Shown: positions 8,627 to 17,696 of the stretch, piece after piece
How positions within the stretch are numbered: the first letter of the stretch is position 1
Layout of the letters: every line of letters starts with the position of its first letter
Origin: UBA10205 sp035289625
GTDB taxonomy: Archaea; Iainarchaeota; Iainarchaeia; Iainarchaeales; Iainarchaeaceae
Reading direction: 5' to 3'
Assembly: GCA_035289625.1 (NCBI GenBank)
Contig: DATDWP010000021.1
Location: forward strand, 52,515-116,514
Length of the DNA stretch: 64,000 nucleotides
Made by a program: the position numbers and the translations under genes
The notes under the pieces: model-generated
Seen by the model: only the letters and a program-made list of their open reading frames with translations
The model's database searches: none
What the model was told of the DNA's origin: nothing

Positions 8627-9540
8627 AACTGCTTGTAACAATAATAGTTGCAGCGGCCCTAATCTATCTTGCAATCGGATATTTTGCCCCTCCAAATGAT
8701 AAGAATTTAGATGAAGTGAAAAACGGCCTAGCTTATGCGCAGGCAAATGAGGGAGAATTGCATAAAATCGAACTCTTTTTGCAAAAAGATTTTGCCCTAA
8801 AAGGCTCGCTTCTAGATGATCCTTCACGCAGCGTGCGATTTGAGTGCAGTAGCAGCCAAACATGCTCAGCTGACGGGATAGAAATTGACCCGCGACAAGT
8901 TTTTGTAACAGAGCAAGGACCCCATGAGATATATTTCAGATGCAAAAATGAAGGAGAGATAGATGATTGCGTGATCTATTTTGGGCAAGAGCCGGCCCAG
9001 CTTTTAATTGAAAGAGTGAATGTAACAAAGAGCGCAAAACGCGGTGAAGTAGTTTCAATTTCATTTGAAATAAAAAATACCGGAAATCTCACCGCGCACG
9101 ATCTAACTCATGAGGTAAAAATATACCTAAAAAATAAGGATGAAAACGGAAGGCAAATAGAGCTGCTTTCGCAAAACTTTACAGGCACAATTGAGACACT
9201 TCTAAGAAACGAATCAACAACTATTTTGCGCCAATTTTCACCAACCGGCCCCGGCAAATACTCGGTAAAAATAATTGCAGACGGGGAAATTTCCGGAAGA
9301 TCAGTTGCAGAAGATGAATTTGAAGTAATTGAATCAATTTCACAGAGCTGCACTGCAACTTCAATCGGAAAAACAACACTTGAAAACGGAGTGTGCAAAA
9401 CAGAGCACCTTTGCAGCGGATGCGAATTTGGGTTTGAGTGCTCTACAAAATGGAAAGAGCGCGGAATTGAAAATATTTCAGAATCATTCCCAAACACAGC
9501 ATACACCCAAAAAGAACCAATAGATGGACAGTGCCAATAA
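8608..9540 (+). CDS. Membrane-anchored protein with CARDB-like beta-sandwich domain
   Basis: A 310-aa protein with one N-terminal membrane helix (residues 7-27) and a large extracytoplasmic part. Residues about 130-245 resemble a CARDB/NEW3 adhesive beta-sandwich: VSISFEIKNTGNLTAHDLTHEVKIYL, then GPGKYSVKIIADG. Paired cysteines (RFECSSSQTCSADG; VCKTEHLCSGCEFGFEC) suggest disulphides outside the membrane. A GGTGAT ribosome binding site at 8597-8602 supports the ATG at 8608 even though it lies inside the upstream gene. It is likely a cell-surface protein; the specific role is unknown. Confidence 0.65.
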   Translation: MENSPLKLLVTIIVAAALIYLAIGYFAPPNDKNLDEVKNGLAYAQANEGELHKIELFLQKDFALKGSLLDDPSRSVRFECSSSQTCSADGIEIDPRQVFVTEQGPHEIYFRCKNEGEIDDCVIYFGQEPAQLLIERVNVTKSAKRGEVVSISFEIKNTGNLTAHDLTHEVKIYLKNKDENGRQIELLSQNFTGTIETLLRNESTTILRQFSPTGPGKYSVKIIADGEISGRSVAEDEFEVIESISQSCTATSIGKTTLENGVCKTEHLCSGCEFGFECSTKWKERGIENISESFPNTAYTQKEPIDGQCQ

Positions 9541-9561
9541 TCTGCTCTACTCGCTCAATTG

Positions 9562-9570
9562 TTATATAAT
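9562..9570 (+). promoter_or_regulatory. TATA box of the amidohydrolase gene
   Basis: TTATATAAT is centred about 26 bp before the ATG at 9593. That is the archaeal TATA-to-start distance for a leaderless transcript and favours 9593 over the in-frame ATG at 9578. Confidence 0.45.
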
Positions 9571-9592
9571 ACTTATTATGGAAGTAAAAATC

Positions 9593-10780
9593 ATGCTCCT
9601 TAAGAATTGCAGATACATTGTAACGCAAAACAAAAACCGCACCATCCTGCAAAATTATGATGTTCTAATTGATGGAAATAGGATTTTAAAAGTAGGGAAA
9701 AACCTAAACGCAGGGGCAAAAATCGATTGCTCAAAAAAAATAGTAATGCCGGGGCTTGTAAATACCCACACACATCTCGGAATGCACTCGCTTCGCGGGA
9801 TGAATGATGAGAGCGAACTATTCGAGTGGCTAAAATCTCTAAAAGAACAAGAACAAAAAATGGGTGCAAAAAAAGTAAAAGAGAACACTGCTGCCGGGCT
9901 TATTGAAGCTGTGCGATTTGGCACTACTACAATTTATGATTCCTACAAATTCCCCAATGAGCGAACAGAAGAATTTGAAAAACTTGGGGTGCGCGGCGTA
10001 ATATCTTCAACAGTAAAAGACAAAAAGAGCCTGCAACAATCACAAGAATTTCTCAAATCAAATAAAGCAAAACTTGTAAAGGGCGCAATTGCTGCAAACT
10101 CTATTTATAGCTGCGAAGAGGAAATATTGCAAAAAGTAGTAGAATATAGTGATAAGCACTCAATTTTGCGCAGAATACACGTAGGGGAAACACGATCTGA
10201 GCGTTTTGATACTTTCAAAAAAACCGGAAAACTTGCAATAGAATACCTCGATTCGTTAGGATTTCTTTCTTCTAATTCACTTCTTGTTCACTGCATTTGG
10301 ATAACAAAAGGGGAAATCAAAAGGATTGCAAATGCAAACGCTAAAGTTGCCCACAACCCTGTTTCGAATATGAAACTAGCATCAGGCGGAGTGATGCCGC
10401 TTGTTGAAATGCTGCGCGAACATATTAGCGTGGGGCTTGGAACAGACGGAGTTGCCAGCAACAATAACCTTGACATGTTTGAGGAGATGAAAATGTGCGC
10501 ACTTTTGCACAAACACCACAAATGGGACCCAAAAGCAATAAGCGCCCAGAAAGTTCTTGACATGGCAACAATTGACGGAGCGCAGTGTTTGGGCTTTGGG
10601 GAAATAGGTTCAATTGAACAAGGAAAACTAGCAGACATTATCACGCTTGAAATCGGGGCAAATATGACACCTGTAAATGATGTTGTTTCTAATATAGTGT
10701 ATGCTGCAAATGGGTTCAACACATCAGATGTTATAATTGACGGGAAAACCATTATGCAAAATCGGCAATTTACAAAATAA
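9593..10780 (+). CDS. Amidohydrolase of the SAH/MTA deaminase (AtzA/TrzN) family
   Basis: A 395-aa metal-dependent deaminase. Metal-binding motifs are in order: NTHTHLGMH after the GLVNTH strand, RIHVGETRSE, LVHCIWI, and GLGTDGVASNNNLDMFEEM with the catalytic Asp. The family hydrolyses amino groups on nucleoside-like rings; archaeal members usually deaminate S-adenosylhomocysteine, methylthioadenosine or adenosine, or handle guanine-like bases. Here the substrate can only be guessed. The small N-terminal beta domain (IVTQNKNRTILQNYDVLIDGNRI) completes the fold. An upstream in-frame ATG at 9578 would add 5 residues. Confidence 0.85.
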   Translation: MLLKNCRYIVTQNKNRTILQNYDVLIDGNRILKVGKNLNAGAKIDCSKKIVMPGLVNTHTHLGMHSLRGMNDESELFEWLKSLKEQEQKMGAKKVKENTAAGLIEAVRFGTTTIYDSYKFPNERTEEFEKLGVRGVISSTVKDKKSLQQSQEFLKSNKAKLVKGAIAANSIYSCEEEILQKVVEYSDKHSILRRIHVGETRSERFDTFKKTGKLAIEYLDSLGFLSSNSLLVHCIWITKGEIKRIANANAKVAHNPVSNMKLASGGVMPLVEMLREHISVGLGTDGVASNNNLDMFEEMKMCALLHKHHKWDPKAISAQKVLDMATIDGAQCLGFGEIGSIEQGKLADIITLEIGANMTPVNDVVSNIVYAANGFNTSDVIIDGKTIMQNRQFTK

Positions 10781-10794
10781 CCCGCTTTGTAAAA

Positions 10795-11478
10795 TCATTT
10801 TGCAACAACTTTTGCCTCGATTATTTCAAGAATGCCGCTATTTTGAGAACCCATGACTTTTTTTGTTTTCACAAGTTCGATCCTCTTTTTAAAAATTGGG
10901 CCATCAACAACAAAGCTCTCATACTCTCCGCCTTCGCCGGCTATATGGAAGTCGTATTTTTTGTGCAGATCAGAAAATGACCCTATCATTTTTTCATCAA
11001 TTTTTTTTCCTAAAAATTCCTCCCCCATCCCTTGAGAGGCAACACCTACAATGCGCGCATCAAACCCTAGAGAAACAATTTCTCGCAAAAGCCTCTCTTG
11101 CTCTTTGTGCCAGAGCGGAGCGTAGCACTTGAGGCCCAAAGAGTGGCAAATTCTATTCACGCGCTCGTGTTGATAATCCGATAGCAGCGCTCCCAGAGCA
11201 ACCCCTGTTATTTTGAATTTTTTCTTTGCACGTAAAAGCGCCTTTTTCAAATCCAAAAGTTCGCTCTCTTTTTCACCCTTGGTTTTCTGGACAATTAATG
11301 GAATTGCAAGTGCCTCTGATTGCAGAGTTGTCAACTCTATTGCAGGGGTGTGAAACATCCAACTCGACTTGTTTTCAGATTGCAAAGAGATGAGGCATTT
11401 TACATCCCACCCTTGCTCTAGGTAGTAATAAGTGGCGAAAACCGAATCCTTGCCTCCGGAAAAGAGAATTCCAAGCAT
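10795..11478 (-). CDS. dph6: Diphthine--ammonia ligase (Dph6-type ATP pyrophosphatase)
   Basis: A 227-aa PP-loop ATPase. Residues 7-13 give SGGKDSV, the ATP pyrophosphatase P-loop. The end of the protein has GEGGEYESFVVDGPIF, the signature of the DUF71/Dph6 family. The enzyme performs the last step of diphthamide synthesis on elongation factor 2, amidating diphthine with ammonia and ATP. The length matches archaeal single-domain members. It is convergent with the amidohydrolase gene, whose end lies 14 bp away. Confidence 0.88.
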   Translation of the reverse strand: MLGILFSGGKDSVFATYYYLEQGWDVKCLISLQSENKSSWMFHTPAIELTTLQSEALAIPLIVQKTKGEKESELLDLKKALLRAKKKFKITGVALGALLSDYQHERVNRICHSLGLKCYAPLWHKEQERLLREIVSLGFDARIVGVASQGMGEEFLGKKIDEKMIGSFSDLHKKYDFHIAGEGGEYESFVVDGPIFKKRIELVKTKKVMGSQNSGILEIIEAKVVAK

Positions 11479-11689
11479 TATGAATTTTACAAATCATGAA
11501 ATTATAAAACAACATTACGAAGGCATTATGATTTGGCTTTTGTGCAAAATACCCTAAAGATGGAAATTATAACTGCCCTATAGGCCTCAACCCGGGTTTT
11601 TTGGTACCCTTCAAAAAAGATCTTTGGCCGGGCAATCATTTAATAAAAATTATCTTCTTTTCAATATTAGCCGTTAAAGAGGGGAAAAA

Positions 11690-12592
11690 TTGGGATATGA
11701 AAAAGATCTACTGGTTCTGCCATTCGACCACAAAACATCGCTTCTAAAAAAACTCTTTGGAATAGAGGGCAGGCCGCCAACAAAAGAAGAGGCAGAGCAG
11801 TACTCATCGCTAAAGGAAATGGTGTATGAGGGATTTTTGGAGAGCCTCAAACTTGGGGTACCCAAACAAACCGCCGCAGTTTTAGTTGATGAACAGTTTG
11901 GCGCAAAAATACTAAAGGATGCAAAATCAAAAGGGATAATGACCTGCACCCCGATAGAGAAGAGTGGGCAGGACGAATTTAATTTTGAAGAAGAGAACTT
12001 CAAGGCGCAAATACAGCGAATCGACCCAACAATTGTAAAAGTGCTAGTACGCTACAACCCTGAAAATGACAAATCACTCAACACCCGCCAGCTTGAAAGG
12101 CTAAAGCAGGTTAGCGATTATGTAAAAGAAATCGGGAAAAAATTCATGTTTGAACTACTAGTACCAGCAACTGAAGGGCAGCTGAAAAATTCAGGAAATG
12201 ATAAGGCAAAATATGATCTTGAAATTCGCCCCAAAGTAATGGTTCGCGCCTTAAAAGAAATCCAGGATTTTGGAGTTGAACCGGATATTTGGAAACTTGA
12301 AGGAGTTGAGAGGATTGAAGATTCAAAAGCGCTTGTTGCACAGGCAAAATCCGGAAAAAGAAGCGCCGGAATAATTACACTTGGAAGAGGGGAAGACCCA
12401 CAAAAAGTAAAAGATTGGCTAAAGGTTGGCGCAAAAGTAAAAGGGATAATAGGTTTTGCAGTTGGAAGGACGGTTTTTTGGGAGCCGATGAAAAACCTGC
12501 ACGAGAAGAAGATCTCACGCAAAGAGGCCGTAGTGCAAGTTGCCCAAAATTACAAAACACTTGTTGATTTGTGGACTTCTGAGAGGAAGTGA
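11690..12592 (+). CDS. IolC C-terminal-like aldolase (DUF2090 family)
   Basis: A 300-aa TIM-barrel-type protein with a TTG start. LVLPFDHKTSLLKKLFG at the N terminus and GIITLGRGEDPQKVKDWLKVGAKVKGIIGFAVGRTVFW near the end are the hallmarks of the DUF2090 domain, found as the C-terminal aldolase half of the IolC fusion (2-deoxy-5-keto-gluconate-6-phosphate aldolase). Here it stands alone without the kinase domain. No other inositol-catabolism genes are near, so the physiological sugar phosphate is unknown. The next small gene starts 4 bp after its stop. Confidence 0.75.
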   Translation: MGYEKDLLVLPFDHKTSLLKKLFGIEGRPPTKEEAEQYSSLKEMVYEGFLESLKLGVPKQTAAVLVDEQFGAKILKDAKSKGIMTCTPIEKSGQDEFNFEEENFKAQIQRIDPTIVKVLVRYNPENDKSLNTRQLERLKQVSDYVKEIGKKFMFELLVPATEGQLKNSGNDKAKYDLEIRPKVMVRALKEIQDFGVEPDIWKLEGVERIEDSKALVAQAKSGKRSAGIITLGRGEDPQKVKDWLKVGAKVKGIIGFAVGRTVFWEPMKNLHEKKISRKEAVVQVAQNYKTLVDLWTSERK

Positions 12593-12596
12593 TTGC

Positions 12597-12908
12597 ATGC
12601 CTAAAATACCGAAGCGAAGGGAAAATGTTACAATAGGACTCAAAAATACAAAAACTGGACAGGTATTGGTTGGCTCACGGAATTTACCGCCAGAAAGAGC
12701 CCAGAATTTTGAAAGAGGGGCAATAGTCGCAACTGAGTTTATCACCAATAAAAATCCAAATGTTGTTGGTACAGTAATAAGACAATCAGTTGGAACTTCT
12801 GCTGGATATAATTCTGCGTTCGCCAAGGGTTATGGGGAAATAAAAGGATTTAGCAAAAATACCAACCCACAACAGAAAAAGAAAAAGCGTAGACCAGGGA
12901 AGAAATAA
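12597..12908 (+). CDS. Small basic protein, unknown function
   Basis: A 103-aa protein whose ATG at 12597 follows the aldolase stop by 4 bp with a GTGAT ribosome binding site. It has no membrane segment. The body (about residues 10-85) is Gly/Val/Asn-rich and probably beta-structured. The tail is a run of lysines and arginines suggesting nucleic-acid or ribosome binding. I do not recognise a family. Confidence 0.5.
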   Translation: MPKIPKRRENVTIGLKNTKTGQVLVGSRNLPPERAQNFERGAIVATEFITNKNPNVVGTVIRQSVGTSAGYNSAFAKGYGEIKGFSKNTNPQQKKKKRRPGKK

Positions 12909-12953
12909 AACACGGTTTAATAATAAAATGCAAGTAAAGTATAAGTGTTAGCA

Positions 12954-13607
12954 ATGAAAGAACTACTAGCAGAACTTATCGGAACATTCATACTCGTTTT
13001 TGCAATCACTTCAACAATTGCAGGCACGCTTTCTATTTCAGCAACTTTTGGCCTACTTAACATTATTGCAATCGCCCTAACTGCAGGTCTTGCCCTTGCA
13101 GCAATTGCATACTCATTTGGCCAATTCTCCGGCGGCCACTTTAACCCCGCAGTAACAATAGGCCTTTGCGCTGCCGGGAAATTCCCGGCAAAAAGTGTCC
13201 CATCATACCTGATTTTCCAATTTTTAGGAGCAATGCTAGCAAGTATTGCCCTCTTGCTACTAGCTGGGCCCGGGCAGCTTGGGGCAACAACTGCAGGAAA
13301 CTTTGGACTTGGAGCTGCGCTTGCAGTTGAAACAGTTGCAACAGCACTTTTTGTAATAATTATTCTCTCGGTTACAAAAAATAAAGAAAACGCAAACCAC
13401 GCTCCGCTTGCAATCGGATTCTATTTGCTTGTTGCGCACCTTTATGCAATCCCATTTTCAGGTGCCTCACTAAACCCCGCGCGCTCATTAGGGCCCGCGC
13501 TACTAACTGGCGGGGCTGCACTTTCTGAACTGTGGATTTATTTTGCAGGGCCAATACTCGGAGCAATAATAGGCGCTTTGATATTCAAGCATCTGCTTGA
13601 GAAGTAA
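12954..13607 (+). CDS. Aquaporin / glycerol facilitator (MIP family)
   Basis: A 217-aa protein with six hydrophobic helices and both MIP half-helices carrying intact NPA motifs: GGHFNPAVTIG (NPA at residues 64-66) and GASLNPARSLGPAL (NPA at 174-176). MIP channels pass water and sometimes small uncharged solutes. The second NPA box is followed by R177, the conserved selectivity-filter arginine, consistent with a water-type channel. The ATG at 12954 is preferred over a GTG at 12945. A TTTAATAATA element about 30 bp upstream suggests a near-leaderless transcript. The gene is convergent with the UbiA-like gene. Confidence 0.92.
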   Translation: MKELLAELIGTFILVFAITSTIAGTLSISATFGLLNIIAIALTAGLALAAIAYSFGQFSGGHFNPAVTIGLCAAGKFPAKSVPSYLIFQFLGAMLASIALLLLAGPGQLGATTAGNFGLGAALAVETVATALFVIIILSVTKNKENANHAPLAIGFYLLVAHLYAIPFSGASLNPARSLGPALLTGGAALSELWIYFAGPILGAIIGALIFKHLLEK

Positions 13608-13609
13608 AT

Positions 13610-14512
13610 TCATATTTTTGCGATCCATTTAGGGTTTGATTTTCTTTCAAGCTTGTGATAAAAAACTGAATTTAGGAAAATACCTAAAAAAATTAATGCA
13701 ATAAACACTGTACTCTGCGAAGTAATTGCCGATATCATAGAGAGACTAAAAAAACTTGTCTTGTGGATTGAGAGCTGATGCAAAATATACCCATTATTGT
13801 AAAAGAAGAGCAAAATTGCAAAAAGAATGACAGGAATAGATGCAATATAGAAATTAAAAAATACTATCTGCAAACTCGCAGTTGCAATTAATACCACCGA
13901 ACAGAGCAAAACTGATTTTTTCTCCCCAAGTAAAATTGGAAGAGTGGAATTTCCAGCACGCTTATCATGAATTATATCTCTTAAATCCCCAATTATTGCC
14001 CTTACTGTGTAGAGCATTAATATCATAAGAGAGAGTGCAACAACTTCAAATACAAATATTTCATTTGAAAAAAAGGTTAATACGTAAAGAAAATAAAATA
14101 TCTGTATGATTCCTCTTACTAAAGAACTTGCAAGCCCTAGTAGAGGATTGAACTTCTTTTCCAGATAAATAAAGCAAAAAACTATAGATAGAATTGCAAA
14201 CAGTGCAGGTAGGACTCCGTTTACTGCGCCTATAATAATTCCTATTAGCATGAAAGGCAGTGATGCAAGAAAAGTTATGTTGCCTCTATACGCATATTTC
14301 TTCTTTGCCTCAAGTGCAATGTTAAAAAAACACCAAAGGCTCAAAAGTCCGGAAATGAAAAACAAATCATTTAATTCAAATACGAGATTTTTTGTAACCA
14401 TGAATTTAGCAAGATAGCCAAGCAGAACTAAATCTACCCATGAGTAAGGGCGGACATTGAAAAGTAAATGCCGCAGGCTTTTGCCCAAAGAACTGAACTG
14501 AAATACCCCCAT
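13610..14512 (-). CDS. UbiA-like prenyltransferase homologue with a degenerate first Asp motif
   Basis: A 300-aa integral membrane protein with about eight to nine helices. The second UbiA motif is present: GDLRDIIHDKRAGNSTLP with D176, D179 and D183. At the place of the first motif (NDxxDxxxD) the sequence reads FNIALEAKKKY (about residues 63-73), lacking the metal-binding aspartates. UbiA enzymes transfer prenyl groups, in archaea for example making archaetidyl lipids or quinones. With one motif degenerate it may have altered or no activity. It is transcribed away from the double-domain Lrp regulator at 14630, with which it shares a short divergent promoter region. Confidence 0.7.
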   Translation of the reverse strand: MGVFQFSSLGKSLRHLLFNVRPYSWVDLVLLGYLAKFMVTKNLVFELNDLFFISGLLSLWCFFNIALEAKKKYAYRGNITFLASLPFMLIGIIIGAVNGVLPALFAILSIVFCFIYLEKKFNPLLGLASSLVRGIIQIFYFLYVLTFFSNEIFVFEVVALSLMILMLYTVRAIIGDLRDIIHDKRAGNSTLPILLGEKKSVLLCSVVLIATASLQIVFFNFYIASIPVILFAILLFFYNNGYILHQLSIHKTSFFSLSMISAITSQSTVFIALIFLGIFLNSVFYHKLERKSNPKWIAKI

Positions 14513-14629
14513 AATATCACCAATTAAGGTTTCCTAGTTAATTTAGGGCATTTTAAAATAATAAAAGTTTTTTACTAAATTTTGCTCAAAATGCAAATAT
14601 TTATATTATTATTTTCATATATTCTAACT

Positions 14630-15685
14630 ATGGCAATTGAAGACCTCGACTTACAAGACCGCAAGATTCTATTTGAGCTTGACAAAAACAGTAGAATTAC
14701 ATTCAAAGAACTCGGAAAAAAACTTCACATTTCAAAAGAAACCGCATCTTTTAGGGTAAAGAGGCTTGCAAATGAAGGATACATCAAGAACTTCATCACA
14801 ACAATTAATGTATCAAAACTCAACAGGTTCTACTACAAAATGTTCTACAAGTTCCACAAAACAACACCTGCAATAGATTTGGAAATAATAACATTCGTGC
14901 AAAACTACCGAGCAGTTGCCTACTTTGCAGGCCTTGAAGGAAGGTATGACATCACTTTTCTTCTCCTCTCAAAAAATTTCAGTGACCTCTATAAATTCCT
15001 TGTCCCATTCCGGGAAAGGTTTGGGGAATATATCTTAGAACAGGAAATTCTCACGCTCACCTCTACCCATAGATTCAACTTCAGGTTCTTTTTTGAACGG
15101 GAAACAGAACTAGTGCATACAAAATATCCAGAAGAGCTAAAAGAACCAGATATTGATCAAATAGATTACCAGATCCTTGCAAACCTTGCGAAAAACTCCC
15201 GCATCCCATTAATAGAACTTGCAAAAATCACAAAAACCGAGACAAATGTAGTAAAATACAGAATCAAAAAACTGCTCAAGGAAGGGATTATAGGCACGAA
15301 TGTCCTTGACGTGAATTTTGAAAAATTCAAAATCCAGCAAATACAAGTGGATTTTACGCTAAAGGATCATTCAGTCACCAGCAAACTCATTGATTTTGTC
15401 GCCCAAAACCCAAAATCAACATTTGCGACAATCACTTTGGGAAAATACGATCTTGCAGTTGAATTTGTTGTCCAGGGCACTAAAGAGCTGCGCAAAATAC
15501 TAAGTGAAATAAAGGAAAAATTTTCCCAAGACATCATTAACCATGACATTTTCATAATGGAAGAGCACATTGTCAACTGGTTCCCATATAAGCCGGAAAA
15601 AAGCTTCTTCGACCTCAAGCCATTTAAAGGGAAGGACAAAGATGCAAGCTCTACAGTAGATGAAATAGTATATGGCGGAAAATAA
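14630..15685 (+). CDS. Lrp/AsnC-type regulator with two HTH modules
   Basis: A 351-aa protein made of two Lrp-like units. HTH 1 spans about residues 5-50 (LDLQDRKILFELDKNSRITFKELGKKL) and HTH 2 about residues 178-225 (IDQIDYQILANLAKNSRIPLIELAKI). Each is followed by a RAM-like alpha/beta region. Ordinary Lrp proteins have one unit of about 150 aa, so this is a tandem duplication on one chain. A TATA-like TATTTATATTATT lies about 30 bp before the ATG at 14630, consistent with a leaderless mRNA. A paralogue with the same layout lies at 35725-36684. It probably senses an amino acid and controls nearby metabolism. Confidence 0.85.
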   Translation: MAIEDLDLQDRKILFELDKNSRITFKELGKKLHISKETASFRVKRLANEGYIKNFITTINVSKLNRFYYKMFYKFHKTTPAIDLEIITFVQNYRAVAYFAGLEGRYDITFLLLSKNFSDLYKFLVPFRERFGEYILEQEILTLTSTHRFNFRFFFERETELVHTKYPEELKEPDIDQIDYQILANLAKNSRIPLIELAKITKTETNVVKYRIKKLLKEGIIGTNVLDVNFEKFKIQQIQVDFTLKDHSVTSKLIDFVAQNPKSTFATITLGKYDLAVEFVVQGTKELRKILSEIKEKFSQDIINHDIFIMEEHIVNWFPYKPEKSFFDLKPFKGKDKDASSTVDEIVYGGK

Positions 15686-15705
15686 CCAGCCGACAGATAT
15701 CTATC

Positions 15706-16599
15706 TTAAACTGACAAGTGCTTCCTTGCAAGTTCAATCTCTTTCTTCCCGCCTAAATACAGAGGAGTTCTTTGCGCGAGCGATTGCGGTTTTATATCAT
15801 GCAGAGCAATAGCTCCGTTTGAACCGGCACCCCCTGCTTCTTTTGCAATGAGTGCCATTGGGTTTGCTTCAAAAATAAGCCGCAGTTTTCCCTCTGCAGA
15901 AGATTTTAGAGCAGGATAGCAAAATATTCCGCCATAGGAGAGGATTTGCGAAAAATCCGGAACAAACCCACCGGAAAATCTTAACTTATAATTTTGCGAT
16001 TCCAAATCTTCAATAAATTTTTTATGCCCCTCGATCCAATCGCTGCGAATCCCGCCGGGACAATAAATTTTTCCTTGCGGAATTTGGATATTTTCTTTTT
16101 TTAGAACAAAATTCCCGGCAGAATTCATAACAAATTCATGTACTCCGCTCTTTGCAGTGTAGACTAGCGAAGTAAGAGGCCCATATACAATATACATTGC
16201 CCCGTCCATTTTTGAGCCCTTCTCCATTACATCCCCTTCATTAAAAAAGCCCGCAATTGTGCCCACTGCAAGATTGGTTTTTATAAGAGAACTGCCATCA
16301 AGCGGATCGAGGGTAACTCCAAAAGAGCCCTTTGCTTTTACAATTTCAATTATATCATCCTGCTCTTCAGAAGCAACAGTTCTAACAAGCCCAGATTTTT
16401 CCATAGCAGTTAGAAAGGTAGAGTCGGCAAACTTGTCAAGTTCCATTTGCTGCTCACCATGGATATTTTTGGTTGAGGCAACCCCGCTATGAGTAAAAAA
16501 TGCCTTCTGCACGTTCCTACTCTTTTTTGCAATAAGCAGCATTATTTTTGCAAGCCCCCTATCTACCCCATTTTGCTTCAAATGCTGTTCAAAACGCAT
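15706..16599 (-). CDS. fbp: Fructose-1,6-bisphosphatase, class I
   Basis: A 297-aa protein with class I FBPase hallmarks: GEQQMELDKFAD, SEEQDD, the metal-site DPLDGSSLIKTNLAVGTI, KLRLIFEANPMA for the sugar phosphate, and SLAQRTPLYLGGKKEIE at the end. It removes the 1-phosphate of fructose-1,6-bisphosphate in gluconeogenesis. Most archaea use the bifunctional class V FBPA/ase or class IV enzyme, so a bacterial/eukaryote-like class I enzyme is less common and may reflect transfer. The ATG at 16599 is preferred over TTG at 16608. It is divergent from the asparaginase-like gene. Confidence 0.92.
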   Translation of the reverse strand: MRFEQHLKQNGVDRGLAKIMLLIAKKSRNVQKAFFTHSGVASTKNIHGEQQMELDKFADSTFLTAMEKSGLVRTVASEEQDDIIEIVKAKGSFGVTLDPLDGSSLIKTNLAVGTIAGFFNEGDVMEKGSKMDGAMYIVYGPLTSLVYTAKSGVHEFVMNSAGNFVLKKENIQIPQGKIYCPGGIRSDWIEGHKKFIEDLESQNYKLRFSGGFVPDFSQILSYGGIFCYPALKSSAEGKLRLIFEANPMALIAKEAGGAGSNGAIALHDIKPQSLAQRTPLYLGGKKEIELARKHLSV

Positions 16600-16660
16600 A
16601 AAACCCAAATATTAGGAGCACCATAAACTAATAAAAAAAGAGGCTTGTTTCTATTCTCCT

Positions 16661-17695
16661 ATGGCCAAGCGAAAACCAAAGGTACTTATTATAGGGACTG
16701 GCGGAGCAATAAGTGCCAAAAAGGTCGATGGGAGATGGAAATATGGGGAAATTAGCGCAGAAGAGCTCATAAAAAACATACCCCAAATCCAAAAAGAATA
16801 CGAACTAGAAATCACCCACCTCTTCCGAATGGATAGCTCAGATATCCAGCCCGAGCAGTGGCTAACCCTTGCAAACTTCATATACTACCGCCTGAAAAAC
16901 TACGATGGAGTTGTTGTCACAATGGGCACTGATACCCTCGCTTATGCTGCAACTGCAATATCATTTCTCATACAAAACCTCCCAAAACCAATAGTATTCA
17001 CAGGTTCAAAAACCGACCCACTAGAACTTAACACAGATTCTTATGCAAATTTGCGCCAGGCAATAATGGTTGCAGCACAGGCTAATATTGCAGAAACAGT
17101 GATTGTATTTGACGGGAAAATAATGCTTGCAACAAGGGCAAAAAAAATTAACGCATCCGAATACGGGACATTTGCAAGCTTTGGGGCGCCTGAAATCGGC
17201 AAAATACAGCAGCTGATTAGCCTTAGCGGGAAATACAAAAAAAGATCAAAAGTTTCACCACAGCTCCACCAGAGCCTTGAAACAAAAGTTGCGATATTAA
17301 AAGTCTATCCGGGGTTTGATGGGAACCGCATAAAACATCTTGTCGATTACGGCGCGCGCGGCATAATTCTTGAAGGCTATGGCCTTGGAAACCTCCCTCT
17401 ACTTAACAGTAAAGTACAGGAAGGACTCGAATATGCAAATGAAAAAAAAGTGCCTGTTGCAATAGCAAGCGACTGCTCCCTTGGAGAGTATTGGAATTCT
17501 ATTTATGAAACCGAAATAGGGAAAAGGCTAACCGGCCTTCATGTAATACCACTCTATGACATGATCACGGAAACAGCATATGTGAAAATGATGTGGGTAA
17601 TGGGACAAACAGAGGATATGAAAAAAGTGCGTGAGATGATGCAAAAGAACTACTCACACGAAATCACTGTCCCTAAAAAAAATGGCGGCAAATAA
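16661..17695 (+). CDS. Type I L-asparaginase homologue with nucleophile Thr replaced by Ala
   Basis: A 344-aa protein that aligns along its full length with archaeal type I asparaginases: IIGTGGAIS at 11-18, MDSSDIQPEQW at 58-67, VTMGTDTLAYAA at 87-96 and LEGYGLGNLP near 247. The first catalytic motif should read TGGT; here residue 16 is alanine, removing the threonine that attacks the amide. The second Thr-Asp pair (T90-D91) is present. Activity should therefore be low or altered; it may be a structural or regulatory paralogue. GatD follows 1 bp later, and a TATA-like element about 28 bp before the ATG suggests a leaderless mRNA. Confidence 0.82.
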   Translation: MAKRKPKVLIIGTGGAISAKKVDGRWKYGEISAEELIKNIPQIQKEYELEITHLFRMDSSDIQPEQWLTLANFIYYRLKNYDGVVVTMGTDTLAYAATAISFLIQNLPKPIVFTGSKTDPLELNTDSYANLRQAIMVAAQANIAETVIVFDGKIMLATRAKKINASEYGTFASFGAPEIGKIQQLISLSGKYKKRSKVSPQLHQSLETKVAILKVYPGFDGNRIKHLVDYGARGIILEGYGLGNLPLLNSKVQEGLEYANEKKVPVAIASDCSLGEYWNSIYETEIGKRLTGLHVIPLYDMITETAYVKMMWVMGQTEDMKKVREMMQKNYSHEITVPKKNGGK

Positions 17696-17696
17696 A

